Of a stretch of DNA of 64,000 bases, positions 27,737 through 35,940 are shown in pieces. Location: contig NZ_FOVW01000013.1 of NCBI RefSeq assembly GCF_900115305.1, forward strand, positions 45,043-109,042, given 5' to 3'. The position numbers were made by a program, and so were the translations under genes. Below the pieces are notes generated by a model, which saw only the letters and a list, made by a program, of their open reading frames with translations, did not search any database and was not told the origin of the DNA. This DNA is from Algoriphagus ornithinivorans (GTDB taxonomy: Bacteria; Bacteroidota; Bacteroidia; Cytophagales; Cyclobacteriaceae). The number at the start of each line of letters is the position of its first letter. Within the stretch, counting starts at the first letter, position 1.

Positions 27737-29074
27737 TTAATCAGTGCTTAAAGTTCCTAAAGCGAACTGCATTAATACTTCCTGAAAATATAGGGTGTAA
27801 ATTGCCTGAGCTTGATCTGCTTGGGCAGCCACAAATTGCTGGTTAGCCGCAGATAGATCTACAAAATTGGAAATCCCCAATCTAAAGCGCTCCTGAACTG
27901 CATTTCTTGCCTCCTCCGCCGCCAAAACCTGTAAACCAGTGTTTTGCTCTTTCAATTTAGCTGCTTTATAATTTTGCCAGGCTAATCTCACATCTTGGTA
28001 CACCCTTCTATCCAAAGACTGTAGGGTCAATTGCTGATTTTCGTAGGCTACTTTAGCTCTACTCACATCCAATCTGGTTTGCCAATTGGAAAATATGGGA
28101 ATCACCAGATTCAAGCCGAGCGTATTTTGAGGATATATCCTTAATAACTGCTCCCTAAGACTTCTACTATCTAAGGATGTAAAAAAGGTATTGTAATTAT
28201 AAAAAGCAGAAACCCTAGGAAAGTACATAGCCTTTCTTGCCTGAACATCTTTTTTGGTAGAGCTTACCAAAAGCTCCTGTTGCTTTATATCAGCACGGTT
28301 TGCCATAGCCAACTCGTATAATTCTCCTAGATTTTGCTCGGCAAAGCTTACCGATGAATTAGTAGGATCAACGGGTTCCAAATCAGGAATTTTACCCGCC
28401 TCCAATTGCAGATATTCTGATAAAGACCAAAGATCATTTTCCAACTGAATTTCCGCATCCACTTTTACGGATTGCAGTCTGGCAACTTCAGATTGCTGAT
28501 TATATAAATCAGAAACAGTTCTTAATCCAGCCTCAACGAAACCCTCAATTTGCCGAAGTTGCTCCTGCTGATTTTCCAGGTTTTCTATCGCAATTTTCAA
28601 TAACTCCTGATCCAATAGCACCTGTAAATACCTTTGGGCTACATCGAATACTACCTGTTGCTTGGCCCTTTCCAAGCCCTTTTCCCCAGCCTCAAATGCC
28701 AGCTTGGCCGATTGAGTATCCAAAATTCTCCTGCCCGCATTGAATACAGGCATATTCATATTTAATCCTCCGGAAACAATTTCATTGGTGACATTGGTAA
28801 CTACAATTTCACCTTCTACTTGTTGAAATTGCTGACCACTTTGCCTCAATAAATTAGAGTTGATTCCCACAGAGGGCAAATGAGATAGTGCCGCTACCTG
28901 CTTCTGCTTTTTCAGGATTTCCATATTATTCTCCTGAATTTTATAATCAAGATTTGCATCAAGTCCGAATTCTACTGCTTGACGAAAATCCAACCTAAGA
29001 GTATCCTGAGCATATGTTACAAATGAGCAACAAGCTAAAGTCAAAAGGGTAATTAGAAATTTATAGCTGTTCAT
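27737..29074 (-). CDS. TolC-family outer-membrane efflux protein
   Basis: The protein (445 residues from ATG 29074, 451 from ATG 29092) has a signal peptide (LITLLTLACCSFVTYAQD) and two long coiled-coil repeats of the outer-membrane efflux protein family (QAVEFGLDANLDYKI...; later LQSLDRRVYQDVRLAWQNYKAA). It should form the trimeric outer-membrane channel of a tripartite exporter. The start overlaps the end of the ABC ATPase gene (29061) by 14 bases, so the two are translationally coupled. It is the only TolC gene in the cluster of seven permeases. I prefer 29074 because it starts a standard signal peptide. Confidence 0.92.
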   Translation of the reverse strand: MNSYKFLITLLTLACCSFVTYAQDTLRLDFRQAVEFGLDANLDYKIQENNMEILKKQKQVAALSHLPSVGINSNLLRQSGQQFQQVEGEIVVTNVTNEIVSGGLNMNMPVFNAGRRILDTQSAKLAFEAGEKGLERAKQQVVFDVAQRYLQVLLDQELLKIAIENLENQQEQLRQIEGFVEAGLRTVSDLYNQQSEVARLQSVKVDAEIQLENDLWSLSEYLQLEAGKIPDLEPVDPTNSSVSFAEQNLGELYELAMANRADIKQQELLVSSTKKDVQARKAMYFPRVSAFYNYNTFFTSLDSRSLREQLLRIYPQNTLGLNLVIPIFSNWQTRLDVSRAKVAYENQQLTLQSLDRRVYQDVRLAWQNYKAAKLKEQNTGLQVLAAEEARNAVQERFRLGISNFVDLSAANQQFVAAQADQAQAIYTLYFQEVLMQFALGTLSTD

Positions 29075-29735
29075 CACTTTCAATTTTTCCATCTAATAGA
29101 TTGATTAATCTGGTTCCATAATCCGCATTCTCTCTAGCGTGAGTAGCTTGGATGATGGTGGTTCCCTCTTTATGCAATTCTTGAAAAACCTCCATTATTT
29201 CCTTGGCTTGAGTGGAGTGAAGATTCCCTGTAGGTTCATCCGCGAGAAGCAAACTTGGTCGGCCGGCAACAGCCCTAGCGATTCCCACCAATTGCTGTTG
29301 TCCACCGCTCAACTGAGCAGGGAAGAGATCCTTTTTGGCTACCATGTTAAAGCGATCTAAAAGATCTGCAATAATGCTTTTCCGCTCGGATGAAGCTACA
29401 TTTCTATAAAGAAGTGGCGTTTCTATATTTTCATAAACAGTCAATTCATCTATCAGATGATAAGCCTGAAAAATATATCCAAACTCACTTTTGTGCAGAT
29501 TGGATCTCTCCTTGTCCTTCATTTTACGGATATTTTTTTCTCCAAAAAAATATTCCCCATCGTAGTCTTCGTCCAACATTCCTATGATATTCAGCAAGGT
29601 GGACTTCCCTGCTCCTGAAGGGCCCATCAAAGTAAGGAACTCCCCTTGTTGGATAGTAAGATTTATTCCTTTAAGAATAAAAATCCTCTGGAAACGGGAC
29701 TCAATGTATTTATCGATTTCTTTAAGTTGTATCAT
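29061..29735 (-). CDS. MacB/LolD-type ABC transporter ATP-binding protein, diverged
   Basis: The 224-residue ATPase has Walker A GPSGAGKST (residues 38-46), signature LSGGQ (142-146), Walker B LLLADE (162-167) and H-loop His199, so ATP binding is intact. Two places deviate from the sister ATPase at 51292: the signature runs LSGGQQQLVGIARA instead of LSGGQQQRVAIARA, and the D-loop reads TGNLHSTQ instead of TGNLDSKN. It should energise one or more of the permeases. A sigma-54-like promoter (29762-29777) and operator (29839-29863) precede it; TolC follows and overlaps it. Confidence 0.92.
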   Translation of the reverse strand: MIQLKEIDKYIESRFQRIFILKGINLTIQQGEFLTLMGPSGAGKSTLLNIIGMLDEDYDGEYFFGEKNIRKMKDKERSNLHKSEFGYIFQAYHLIDELTVYENIETPLLYRNVASSERKSIIADLLDRFNMVAKKDLFPAQLSGGQQQLVGIARAVAGRPSLLLADEPTGNLHSTQAKEIMEVFQELHKEGTTIIQATHARENADYGTRLINLLDGKIESDEQL

Positions 29736-29761
29736 ACTTGAAAATTAGCTTCAATAACCAT

Positions 29762-29777
29762 TTCCACTTCCATGCCA
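29762..29777 (-). promoter_or_regulatory. Candidate sigma-54 promoter (-24/-12) of the ATPase-TolC unit
   Basis: On the minus strand TGGCAT-GGAAG-TGGAA keeps the -24 GG and the -12 G at the proper distance. It lies 27 bases before the ATPase ATG and 62 bases from the operator at 29839. Confidence 0.6.
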
Positions 29778-29815
29778 TAAAAAAGGGCCTCAGAACAAGT
29801 CTAAAGGCCCTTTTT
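29778..29815 (-). terminator. Terminator of the long permease operon
   Basis: AAAAGGGCCT (29781-29790) pairs with AGGCCCTTTT (29805-29814); on the minus strand a T6 tract follows. It closes the five-gene operon ending at 29918. The T tract ends one base before the -24 element of the next unit. Confidence 0.85.
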
Positions 29816-29838
29816 GATCAAACAACCCTATATTTTCT

Positions 29839-29863
29839 CGAACATTTTTGTTCGCTGGCGAAC
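29839..29863 (-). promoter_or_regulatory. Operator copy 1 (three half-sites) upstream of the ATPase-TolC unit
   Basis: On the + strand CGAAC-ATTTTT-GTTCGC-TG-GCGAAC. The right-hand pair is a perfect inverted repeat with a 2-base centre and the left half mirrors it across 6 A/T bases. Five related copies occur at comparable places in the cluster. Confidence 0.72.
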
Positions 29864-29917
29864 GATTTTTCCACTAAAACCAGAATCACTCATTGATTTA
29901 AAATATTACCGAATCCC

Positions 29918-32329
29918 TTATTCGTCTTTCAGAATTTCGGCAGGATTCGATTTAGCCGCCACCCAGGAATGAGCACCTACTATCCCTATGCAAAGAACCA
30001 ATAATGCCATGCCTCCCATCAAAAATTGCAGGTAAGGCATATCAATTCGGTATGAATAGCTTTCCAAAAATTCTTTAGCGAGCCAATAAGTTGGATAAGC
30101 TGCTAATAGAAAGGAAATGCTGACCAGCATCACGTATTCCTTACTGATAAGTCCTAGAATCTGAGCAATACTGGCACCTAATATTTTTCTCACAGAGATC
30201 TCTTTCAATCTTTGAGATATGGTGAAAGAAGAAAGTCCAAACAATCCCATTCCAGAGATTAGGATGGCTATCATACTGGAAAAACCGAGAATGTTTCTAA
30301 TGCGCTGATCCTCTTCGTAGAATTTCGCTATTTCCTCATCCAGAAACTTGAAATCAATTTCCTCAAAAGGATATACGCTCGTGTATGATTCTCTTAATCC
30401 AAGCAATGCTGTCTCGAGGTTGATTCCTTTCCCCAGTTTGACTGAGATGACATTGTAATAATCAGGGTTTTGAAGAAAAACCATAGGAAGAATCTCTTCT
30501 TTCAGCGATCGGGAATTGAAATCTTTCATCACTCCAACAACAGACTTTGGCCCTCCTCCAATTGTTATGAAACTACCGAGAATTTCCTGTGCAGAATTGA
30601 TCCCTGCTTCCTTCAAAAAGCGTTCATTTACCAAAACCTCTGTTTGATTTTGAGTTAAGTTCCTTCCAGCCAGCAACTCAACTCCATTTACTTGAACGAA
30701 GGATGAATCCACATTTTTCACTTGTGTAAAAAATTCCATTTCTGTGCTGTCTACAGGAACTTTCACATCAGAGGTCCAAATCCCATTAGAGGAAATGGCA
30801 TCTCCTCCTAAACTGGCTCCTTCCACAAAACTCATTTGAGACACCTGGCTCTGAAAGAGTGAAGCCTTTTCAAAACCTGCCATAAAAGGTAAGTAAGCAT
30901 AGACCACTGCATCTTTTTCAAATCCAACTGGCTGACTACTGATATATTTCAATTGAGAGCCAATAACCATTACTAAAATCAAAAAGACCATGGACACAGT
31001 AAACTGAAGTACCGTCAGATTTTTTCTCAAAAAGACCCCAAAGGAGAATTTCGCCGAACCCATTTTCTCGCCTTTCAGGGCACGCTGAGGCTGATAATTA
31101 GCCAGAACCAAGGCTGGGTAAATTCCTGAAACCAAAGTCAATAAGACTCCGAAAAGAACTATAAATACTAAATTATATCCTGCTAAATACGGCATCGTGA
31201 AGCCGTCTGGAAGATAGCTTTGGAAGGTTTTTAATATCAAGTCTGAAAACACCAAACCCAGCAAAGTTGCACCTAATACCAATAAGTAGGTTTCAGCTAA
31301 AAACTGAAACATCAGCTGGAATTTGTTGCCTCCAAGTGTTTTTCGAATCCCTACCTCTTTTGCTCGGCCGATTGCTTGGGCAGTTTCTAAATTGATAAAA
31401 TTGAGACATGCCAAAATCAGAATGATGGCTCCAACTATCAACAAACCCTTAATCAGCTCTTTTGAGGCACCTGTTTCATCCAGCAGTCCATAAGAAAAGT
31501 GAAGTTCCGATAAGGGTTCCAATCCAAACGAGGTGCTTCCCTCCTCTTCATCGGCATAGTATTTACCTGCTATTGCATTAAGCCCTTCCTGTAAATTGCT
31601 GGCAGAGATTCCATTACCTGATTTAAAGAAAACCTGACTGCTGGAATTGATATTGGTCCATGAATGAAGCCCATACCAGTCTTCTTTCTCATTCTTTTTA
31701 ATAGTGGAAAAAGAAATGAAATCCTGAAAAATAAAATCGGTGTTTTCATCATAATCCTGGATAACACCAACAATGGTTGCCATGATGGTATCAGCATCCA
31801 CATAGCGAAGCTCTTTCCCAAGTACTTGATCCAGAGGTTGATTGGGAAAATAAGTATTCAAACTCTTTTCACTAATCACAACCTGATTAGGTTCCTGTAA
31901 TGCTGTCTCAGGATTTCCTGCTAGCCAAGTTCTTGGGAGAACTTTAAAAAAACCAGGGTCAGCGAAACTGATGTAATCCTTTCTACCAAAGTTTTTATTT
32001 TCTTCCGGAATACTGGCATGTGTTTGTCCTAAGGTATAGAGTCTACCTACTTCTTCAATACCAGCCAATTCTTCTCCTAAAACCTCACCCAATGGCCCTG
32101 GAGCAGCCGGATAACTGTATTTCATTTCCCCATAATCATTCTCCGTGATGATTCTATAGATCCTCTCTTTATCAGGGTGAAAATTATCAAAACTGTATGC
32201 GTGCCATACGATATTGAATATCAAAAAGCATATCGCAATCCCTAGAGAAAGTCCGAGGATATGGATTGCTGTTCGGAGCTTATTGCGGAGAAGATTCCTC
32301 CAGGCGATTTTAAAATAGTTTTTGAGCAT
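29918..32329 (-). CDS. MacB/FtsX-type ABC permease 1 (tandem two-unit form)
   Basis: The 803-residue protein contains two MacB-like units in one chain. Each has a periplasmic core domain followed by an FtsX domain: a helix at about 20-42, three helices near 285-405, a helix near 435-455, and three near 682-790. Two coupling-helix motifs face the ATPase: EVGIRKTLGG (about 335) and EISVRKILGAS (about 715). Classic MacB is a homodimer of four-helix subunits, so this chain looks like a fused dimer (inference). It lacks its own ATPase domain and must use a separate ATPase. It is the last gene of a five-gene operon, 30 bases after permease 2. Confidence 0.93.
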   Translation of the reverse strand: MLKNYFKIAWRNLLRNKLRTAIHILGLSLGIAICFLIFNIVWHAYSFDNFHPDKERIYRIITENDYGEMKYSYPAAPGPLGEVLGEELAGIEEVGRLYTLGQTHASIPEENKNFGRKDYISFADPGFFKVLPRTWLAGNPETALQEPNQVVISEKSLNTYFPNQPLDQVLGKELRYVDADTIMATIVGVIQDYDENTDFIFQDFISFSTIKKNEKEDWYGLHSWTNINSSSQVFFKSGNGISASNLQEGLNAIAGKYYADEEEGSTSFGLEPLSELHFSYGLLDETGASKELIKGLLIVGAIILILACLNFINLETAQAIGRAKEVGIRKTLGGNKFQLMFQFLAETYLLVLGATLLGLVFSDLILKTFQSYLPDGFTMPYLAGYNLVFIVLFGVLLTLVSGIYPALVLANYQPQRALKGEKMGSAKFSFGVFLRKNLTVLQFTVSMVFLILVMVIGSQLKYISSQPVGFEKDAVVYAYLPFMAGFEKASLFQSQVSQMSFVEGASLGGDAISSNGIWTSDVKVPVDSTEMEFFTQVKNVDSSFVQVNGVELLAGRNLTQNQTEVLVNERFLKEAGINSAQEILGSFITIGGGPKSVVGVMKDFNSRSLKEEILPMVFLQNPDYYNVISVKLGKGINLETALLGLRESYTSVYPFEEIDFKFLDEEIAKFYEEDQRIRNILGFSSMIAILISGMGLFGLSSFTISQRLKEISVRKILGASIAQILGLISKEYVMLVSISFLLAAYPTYWLAKEFLESYSYRIDMPYLQFLMGGMALLVLCIGIVGAHSWVAAKSNPAEILKDE

Positions 32330-32359
32330 AACCTTAGCGTCTTTGAAAAATGATTGATC

Positions 32360-34834
32360 TTACTCTGATTTAATTGATTTCACTGGATTGGAAGTGGCAG
32401 CTTTCCAGGACTGCCAAGTCACAGTCAACCAGGCAAATACCAGCGAAGTCATCCCTGTTGCCAAGAAGAAACCAATAGAAATATTCACTTTAGTTGCGAA
32501 TTGCTCTAGCCATTGGCTCATCAAATAAAACCCAAGCGGAAAGGCTATTAGTAAGGCCAAAATCACAGGATAAATAAACTCTTTGGACAATTGAGAAATT
32601 ATCCCCTGAACGGAGGCTCCTAGGACTTTTCTGATACCAATTTCTTTGCGCTTAGTTTCTGCCGTGAATATGGAAAGTCCTAGCAACCCCAAGCAGGAGA
32701 TCAACAAGGTTAGTATAGCAAATGCGCCTAGCAAATTACCCGTTCGGGCCTCTTGAGCATAATTCTGGGCAATCCGCTCGTCTAAGAATGAATAATCGAA
32801 AGGAATTCCTGGAATTATTTGATTCCATGCATTTTTTAAATGAGTAATTTGAGCTTCATCAAAGCCATTTCCTGTTCGAATTAATAAGATATTGCTTCCA
32901 TCAAAAGCTGCATTTTTTACAGGAAGGAAAACAGTGGGTTTGATGGTGGTTTTTAAATCCTGAGTATGGTAATCTTCCACCACTCCAACGATATTACCAT
33001 TGTAATCAGAGAATAAATTACCATTTTCTTCGGTATATACTCTGACTGCATTTCCAAGAGTTTCCTGCCCTGCCTGAGCAATTATGGCAGCTGCGGATTC
33101 ATTTACAACTACGCTAAGATTTTCCATTTTTGGAAATTGTCCCCTCATCATTTCCGTTACCTCCCCCTGATCCTGAAAATCCAGCGAAAATTCTCTTCCA
33201 GCAATCACCTCTACTCCCAAATTTTCGAAGTAGAATTCATCTACATATTGAACATAAATAGAAAAGGCTTCTTCTATTTCAACTCCCCTGAAAGCTACGG
33301 AAGGATTCCAACCTCCTTCCAGTCCGGGAGCATTGGAAATTGCATTGACAGAAATCACTCCTGATTGTTGCTCAAGGGAAGATTTAAGGGGCTCAATTTG
33401 GGCTTTTGCAGCATTTCCGAGTTTCACGGTCAATAATCCTTGGTGATCAAAGCCCATATCAGATGTTCTGAGGAAAGTGTGTTGCATATAAGCTACCCCG
33501 GCACAGAAAACCAACAGGGAAGAAAGCGCGAACTGGAAAACTACCAGAGATTTTCTCAGGAAGGCTTTTCCACCAGAAATTTGTGAGTTTTTAAGAATGA
33601 CATCCGGTCGGAGACCACTTAGGTAAAATGCGGGAAAAACACCTGCTAGTAAGGAGGAGATTATCCATACAGCCAGAACAATGCCTATCAAAGAACTATC
33701 TGAAAATAGCGGAACTTCAAATGATAAACCCAGCATGGATGTGAAAATTGGTTGAGCCAGCCCCACCAAAATCAACCCTAGAACAAGCGCAAATGCATTT
33801 GTTAAAAATGCTTCAGCCAGAAACTGAGCCATCAATTGTCCTCTCTTAGCCCCATTGACCTTTCTCACACCAATTTCTTTCATCCTTCTGATAGCACGAG
33901 CCGTAGCCAAATTGATGAAATTGATGCATGCTAGCAAAAGCACAAATCCACCAATTGAAAGAAAAATCCACAAAGTCTTTTGATCTACTCCTGGCGTCCA
34001 CTCGCCTCCAAATCCTGATTGAAGATGTATTGATTGAATGGGTTGTAGGTAATATTGGTAGTTTTTAGCTTCCTCAGGATCACGGTAATTCCCATTTATT
34101 TCCGGTATTCTATCACTGATCGCCTGGGCATTTTGACCCTCTTTTACTTTGACATAGGTAAATGTTTGAGGCCACCAAAAGCTACCAAAATCAGCATTTT
34201 GAGGAAAATTATTAAGATTTTTGAAAGTGGAAACCGAAGATAAAAAGTCAAACTTCATGTGGGTATTGGCTGGAAGATCCTCTACCACTGCCTTTACTTC
34301 AAAAGCTATATCTCCTGTAGCCAGAAGCACTTTACCAACAGGGTTTTCATCTCCGAAATAGTGCTTTGCCTTAGATCTGGTCAGGACTAAAGTAAAAGGA
34401 TCATCAAAAACTCCTTTCAGACTTCCCTGAAGGACCTTTAGCCCAGAAATATTTTCAAATCCAGGCTCTGCGTAAAAAAAGTAATCTTCTCTGAAACTTT
34501 CTTCGGGATTGATTCCATCGACAGATTTGAGATAAGTATTGATTTGAATTAAGCTGACAATCTCTTCCAACTGCTCCCCAAACTCTTTACGAAGCATAGG
34601 GGCCACAGCTCCCCCAGCCCAGGCAGAATTCCCAAAATCACGAACTTGCTGAGAAACTCTAAATATCCGGTCAGAATCCTCTTGAAATGAATCATAGGAT
34701 TGCTCAAATTTTACATAAGAAGCCAGTAAAAGAAAGCATGCTAAGCCTATTGCTAGGCCCAAAACATTGATAAGGGAGAATATTCTTTGGCGAAGAAGGG
34801 TTCTCCAGGCTATTTTTAAGTAGTTTTTGAGCAT
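32360..34834 (-). CDS. MacB/FtsX-type ABC permease 2
   Basis: The 824-residue protein shows the same tandem layout: N-terminal helix (NVLGLAIGLACFLLLAS), first FtsX domain with EIGVRKVNGAKRGQ, second with EIGIRKVLGASVQG, and C terminus NPVKSIKSE. Both coupling motifs are intact. It lies 19 bases after the serine hydrolase gene and 30 bases before permease 1. Like its sisters it needs an external ATPase; the periplasmic domains are poorly conserved between the paralogues, which is where substrate or partner specificity could lie (inference). Confidence 0.93.
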   Translation of the reverse strand: MLKNYLKIAWRTLLRQRIFSLINVLGLAIGLACFLLLASYVKFEQSYDSFQEDSDRIFRVSQQVRDFGNSAWAGGAVAPMLRKEFGEQLEEIVSLIQINTYLKSVDGINPEESFREDYFFYAEPGFENISGLKVLQGSLKGVFDDPFTLVLTRSKAKHYFGDENPVGKVLLATGDIAFEVKAVVEDLPANTHMKFDFLSSVSTFKNLNNFPQNADFGSFWWPQTFTYVKVKEGQNAQAISDRIPEINGNYRDPEEAKNYQYYLQPIQSIHLQSGFGGEWTPGVDQKTLWIFLSIGGFVLLLACINFINLATARAIRRMKEIGVRKVNGAKRGQLMAQFLAEAFLTNAFALVLGLILVGLAQPIFTSMLGLSFEVPLFSDSSLIGIVLAVWIISSLLAGVFPAFYLSGLRPDVILKNSQISGGKAFLRKSLVVFQFALSSLLVFCAGVAYMQHTFLRTSDMGFDHQGLLTVKLGNAAKAQIEPLKSSLEQQSGVISVNAISNAPGLEGGWNPSVAFRGVEIEEAFSIYVQYVDEFYFENLGVEVIAGREFSLDFQDQGEVTEMMRGQFPKMENLSVVVNESAAAIIAQAGQETLGNAVRVYTEENGNLFSDYNGNIVGVVEDYHTQDLKTTIKPTVFLPVKNAAFDGSNILLIRTGNGFDEAQITHLKNAWNQIIPGIPFDYSFLDERIAQNYAQEARTGNLLGAFAILTLLISCLGLLGLSIFTAETKRKEIGIRKVLGASVQGIISQLSKEFIYPVILALLIAFPLGFYLMSQWLEQFATKVNISIGFFLATGMTSLVFAWLTVTWQSWKAATSNPVKSIKSE

Positions 34835-34853
34835 ATGATCTTTCTTTTAGTTG

Positions 34854-35939
34854 TTATTTTTCTCCTTCAGCTAATAAAGTAATGATTGCCTCTCTCAGAT
34901 TTGTTTTATCACCAAATGAATCGGGATTAAAGCGATTGTTATTACTAAGTATGATGATAGTTTGATTGGAGTCCAACATTCTGACTAGCACACTGTTTGA
35001 ACCTAAAATTCCACCTCTTCGCTCCATAATAAGCGGATTACCTTTCGCGAAAGGATAAGAATAGGTCCAAACTCCATATCCGGTATAATTATACTCTGGA
35101 TAAGAGGTGTAAAGAATTTTTTTAGATTCTTGGGATAATAGTTGCTCTCCGTAAAGTGCCTGATCCAATTTTAGCAAATCAGAAACTGTAGAATACATTG
35201 AGCCTGCTGCATAAAAGTTTTCGATTTGGAAATCCGGATCAGAAATTCTTTCATCTGTCTCCGAGAATGAAAATGTTCTTACAAAATTTGAAGGGAAACT
35301 TTCTTTTTTCAAAAACCCGGTTTTTCCCATTTCTAGCGGAACCAAAATGCGTTCAGATATCATCTCCTGCCAAGGTTTTCTTTCAATCTTTTCGGCAATT
35401 AATCCAAGCAAAACATAATCTATGTTTGCATAATTGAATTTACCAAAGCCCCTGGACTTGGTTCCTTTTTCCAAGGTCATAGTTACAAATTCCTGAGGCG
35501 TGACTTCCTTCAGGTAAATATCATTTCGCTCGTTTGGTAAACCTGATATATGCAGAAGAAGATGGTGAATTGTAATCCTTTTTGCATTTGGAACTTTAAG
35601 TTCTGGAAGTAACTCTTCTAGACTTTGATCGAACTGAATTTTTCCTTCTTGATTGAGCTGTAAAATCAAAATAGAGGTAATCATTTTTGTGATTGATGCA
35701 ATGCCAAAACTATCTCCGATTTGAATTGGAATTTCTTGTTCAAAATCCCTGAAACCAGATGACTTTTGATATATCACCTCTCCATTTTGCGATACTAATA
35801 GGGTTCCCTCAAAGGATTTGGTTATTACTTCATTTTGAAAAAGGCTGTCTAATGATGAATTGAGGTTTTGTCCAAAAGTCAACAGATGAATACCTGAAAA
35901 ACAAATACATAGAGCAATCTTTGGAATCCAAGTCCTCAT
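34854..35939 (-). CDS. Serine beta-lactamase-fold hydrolase (class C/penicillin-binding-protein-like)
   Basis: The 361-residue protein has a signal peptide (IALCICFSGIHLLTFGQN) and the serine hydrolase motifs: SITK with the nucleophile Ser82 and Lys85, YAN with Tyr170, and a third block RRGGILGSN in place of the usual HGG/KTG. It should act in the periplasm as an esterase, peptidase or D-aminopeptidase; a true beta-lactamase role is not implied. Its ATG (35939) touches the stop of permease 3 (35941) and permease 2 starts 19 bases downstream, so it belongs to the permease operon. The link to transport is unusual and may point to a peptide or cell-wall-derived substrate. Confidence 0.88.
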   Translation of the reverse strand: MRTWIPKIALCICFSGIHLLTFGQNLNSSLDSLFQNEVITKSFEGTLLVSQNGEVIYQKSSGFRDFEQEIPIQIGDSFGIASITKMITSILILQLNQEGKIQFDQSLEELLPELKVPNAKRITIHHLLLHISGLPNERNDIYLKEVTPQEFVTMTLEKGTKSRGFGKFNYANIDYVLLGLIAEKIERKPWQEMISERILVPLEMGKTGFLKKESFPSNFVRTFSFSETDERISDPDFQIENFYAAGSMYSTVSDLLKLDQALYGEQLLSQESKKILYTSYPEYNYTGYGVWTYSYPFAKGNPLIMERRGGILGSNSVLVRMLDSNQTIIILSNNNRFNPDSFGDKTNLREAIITLLAEGEK

Positions 35940-35940
35940 T

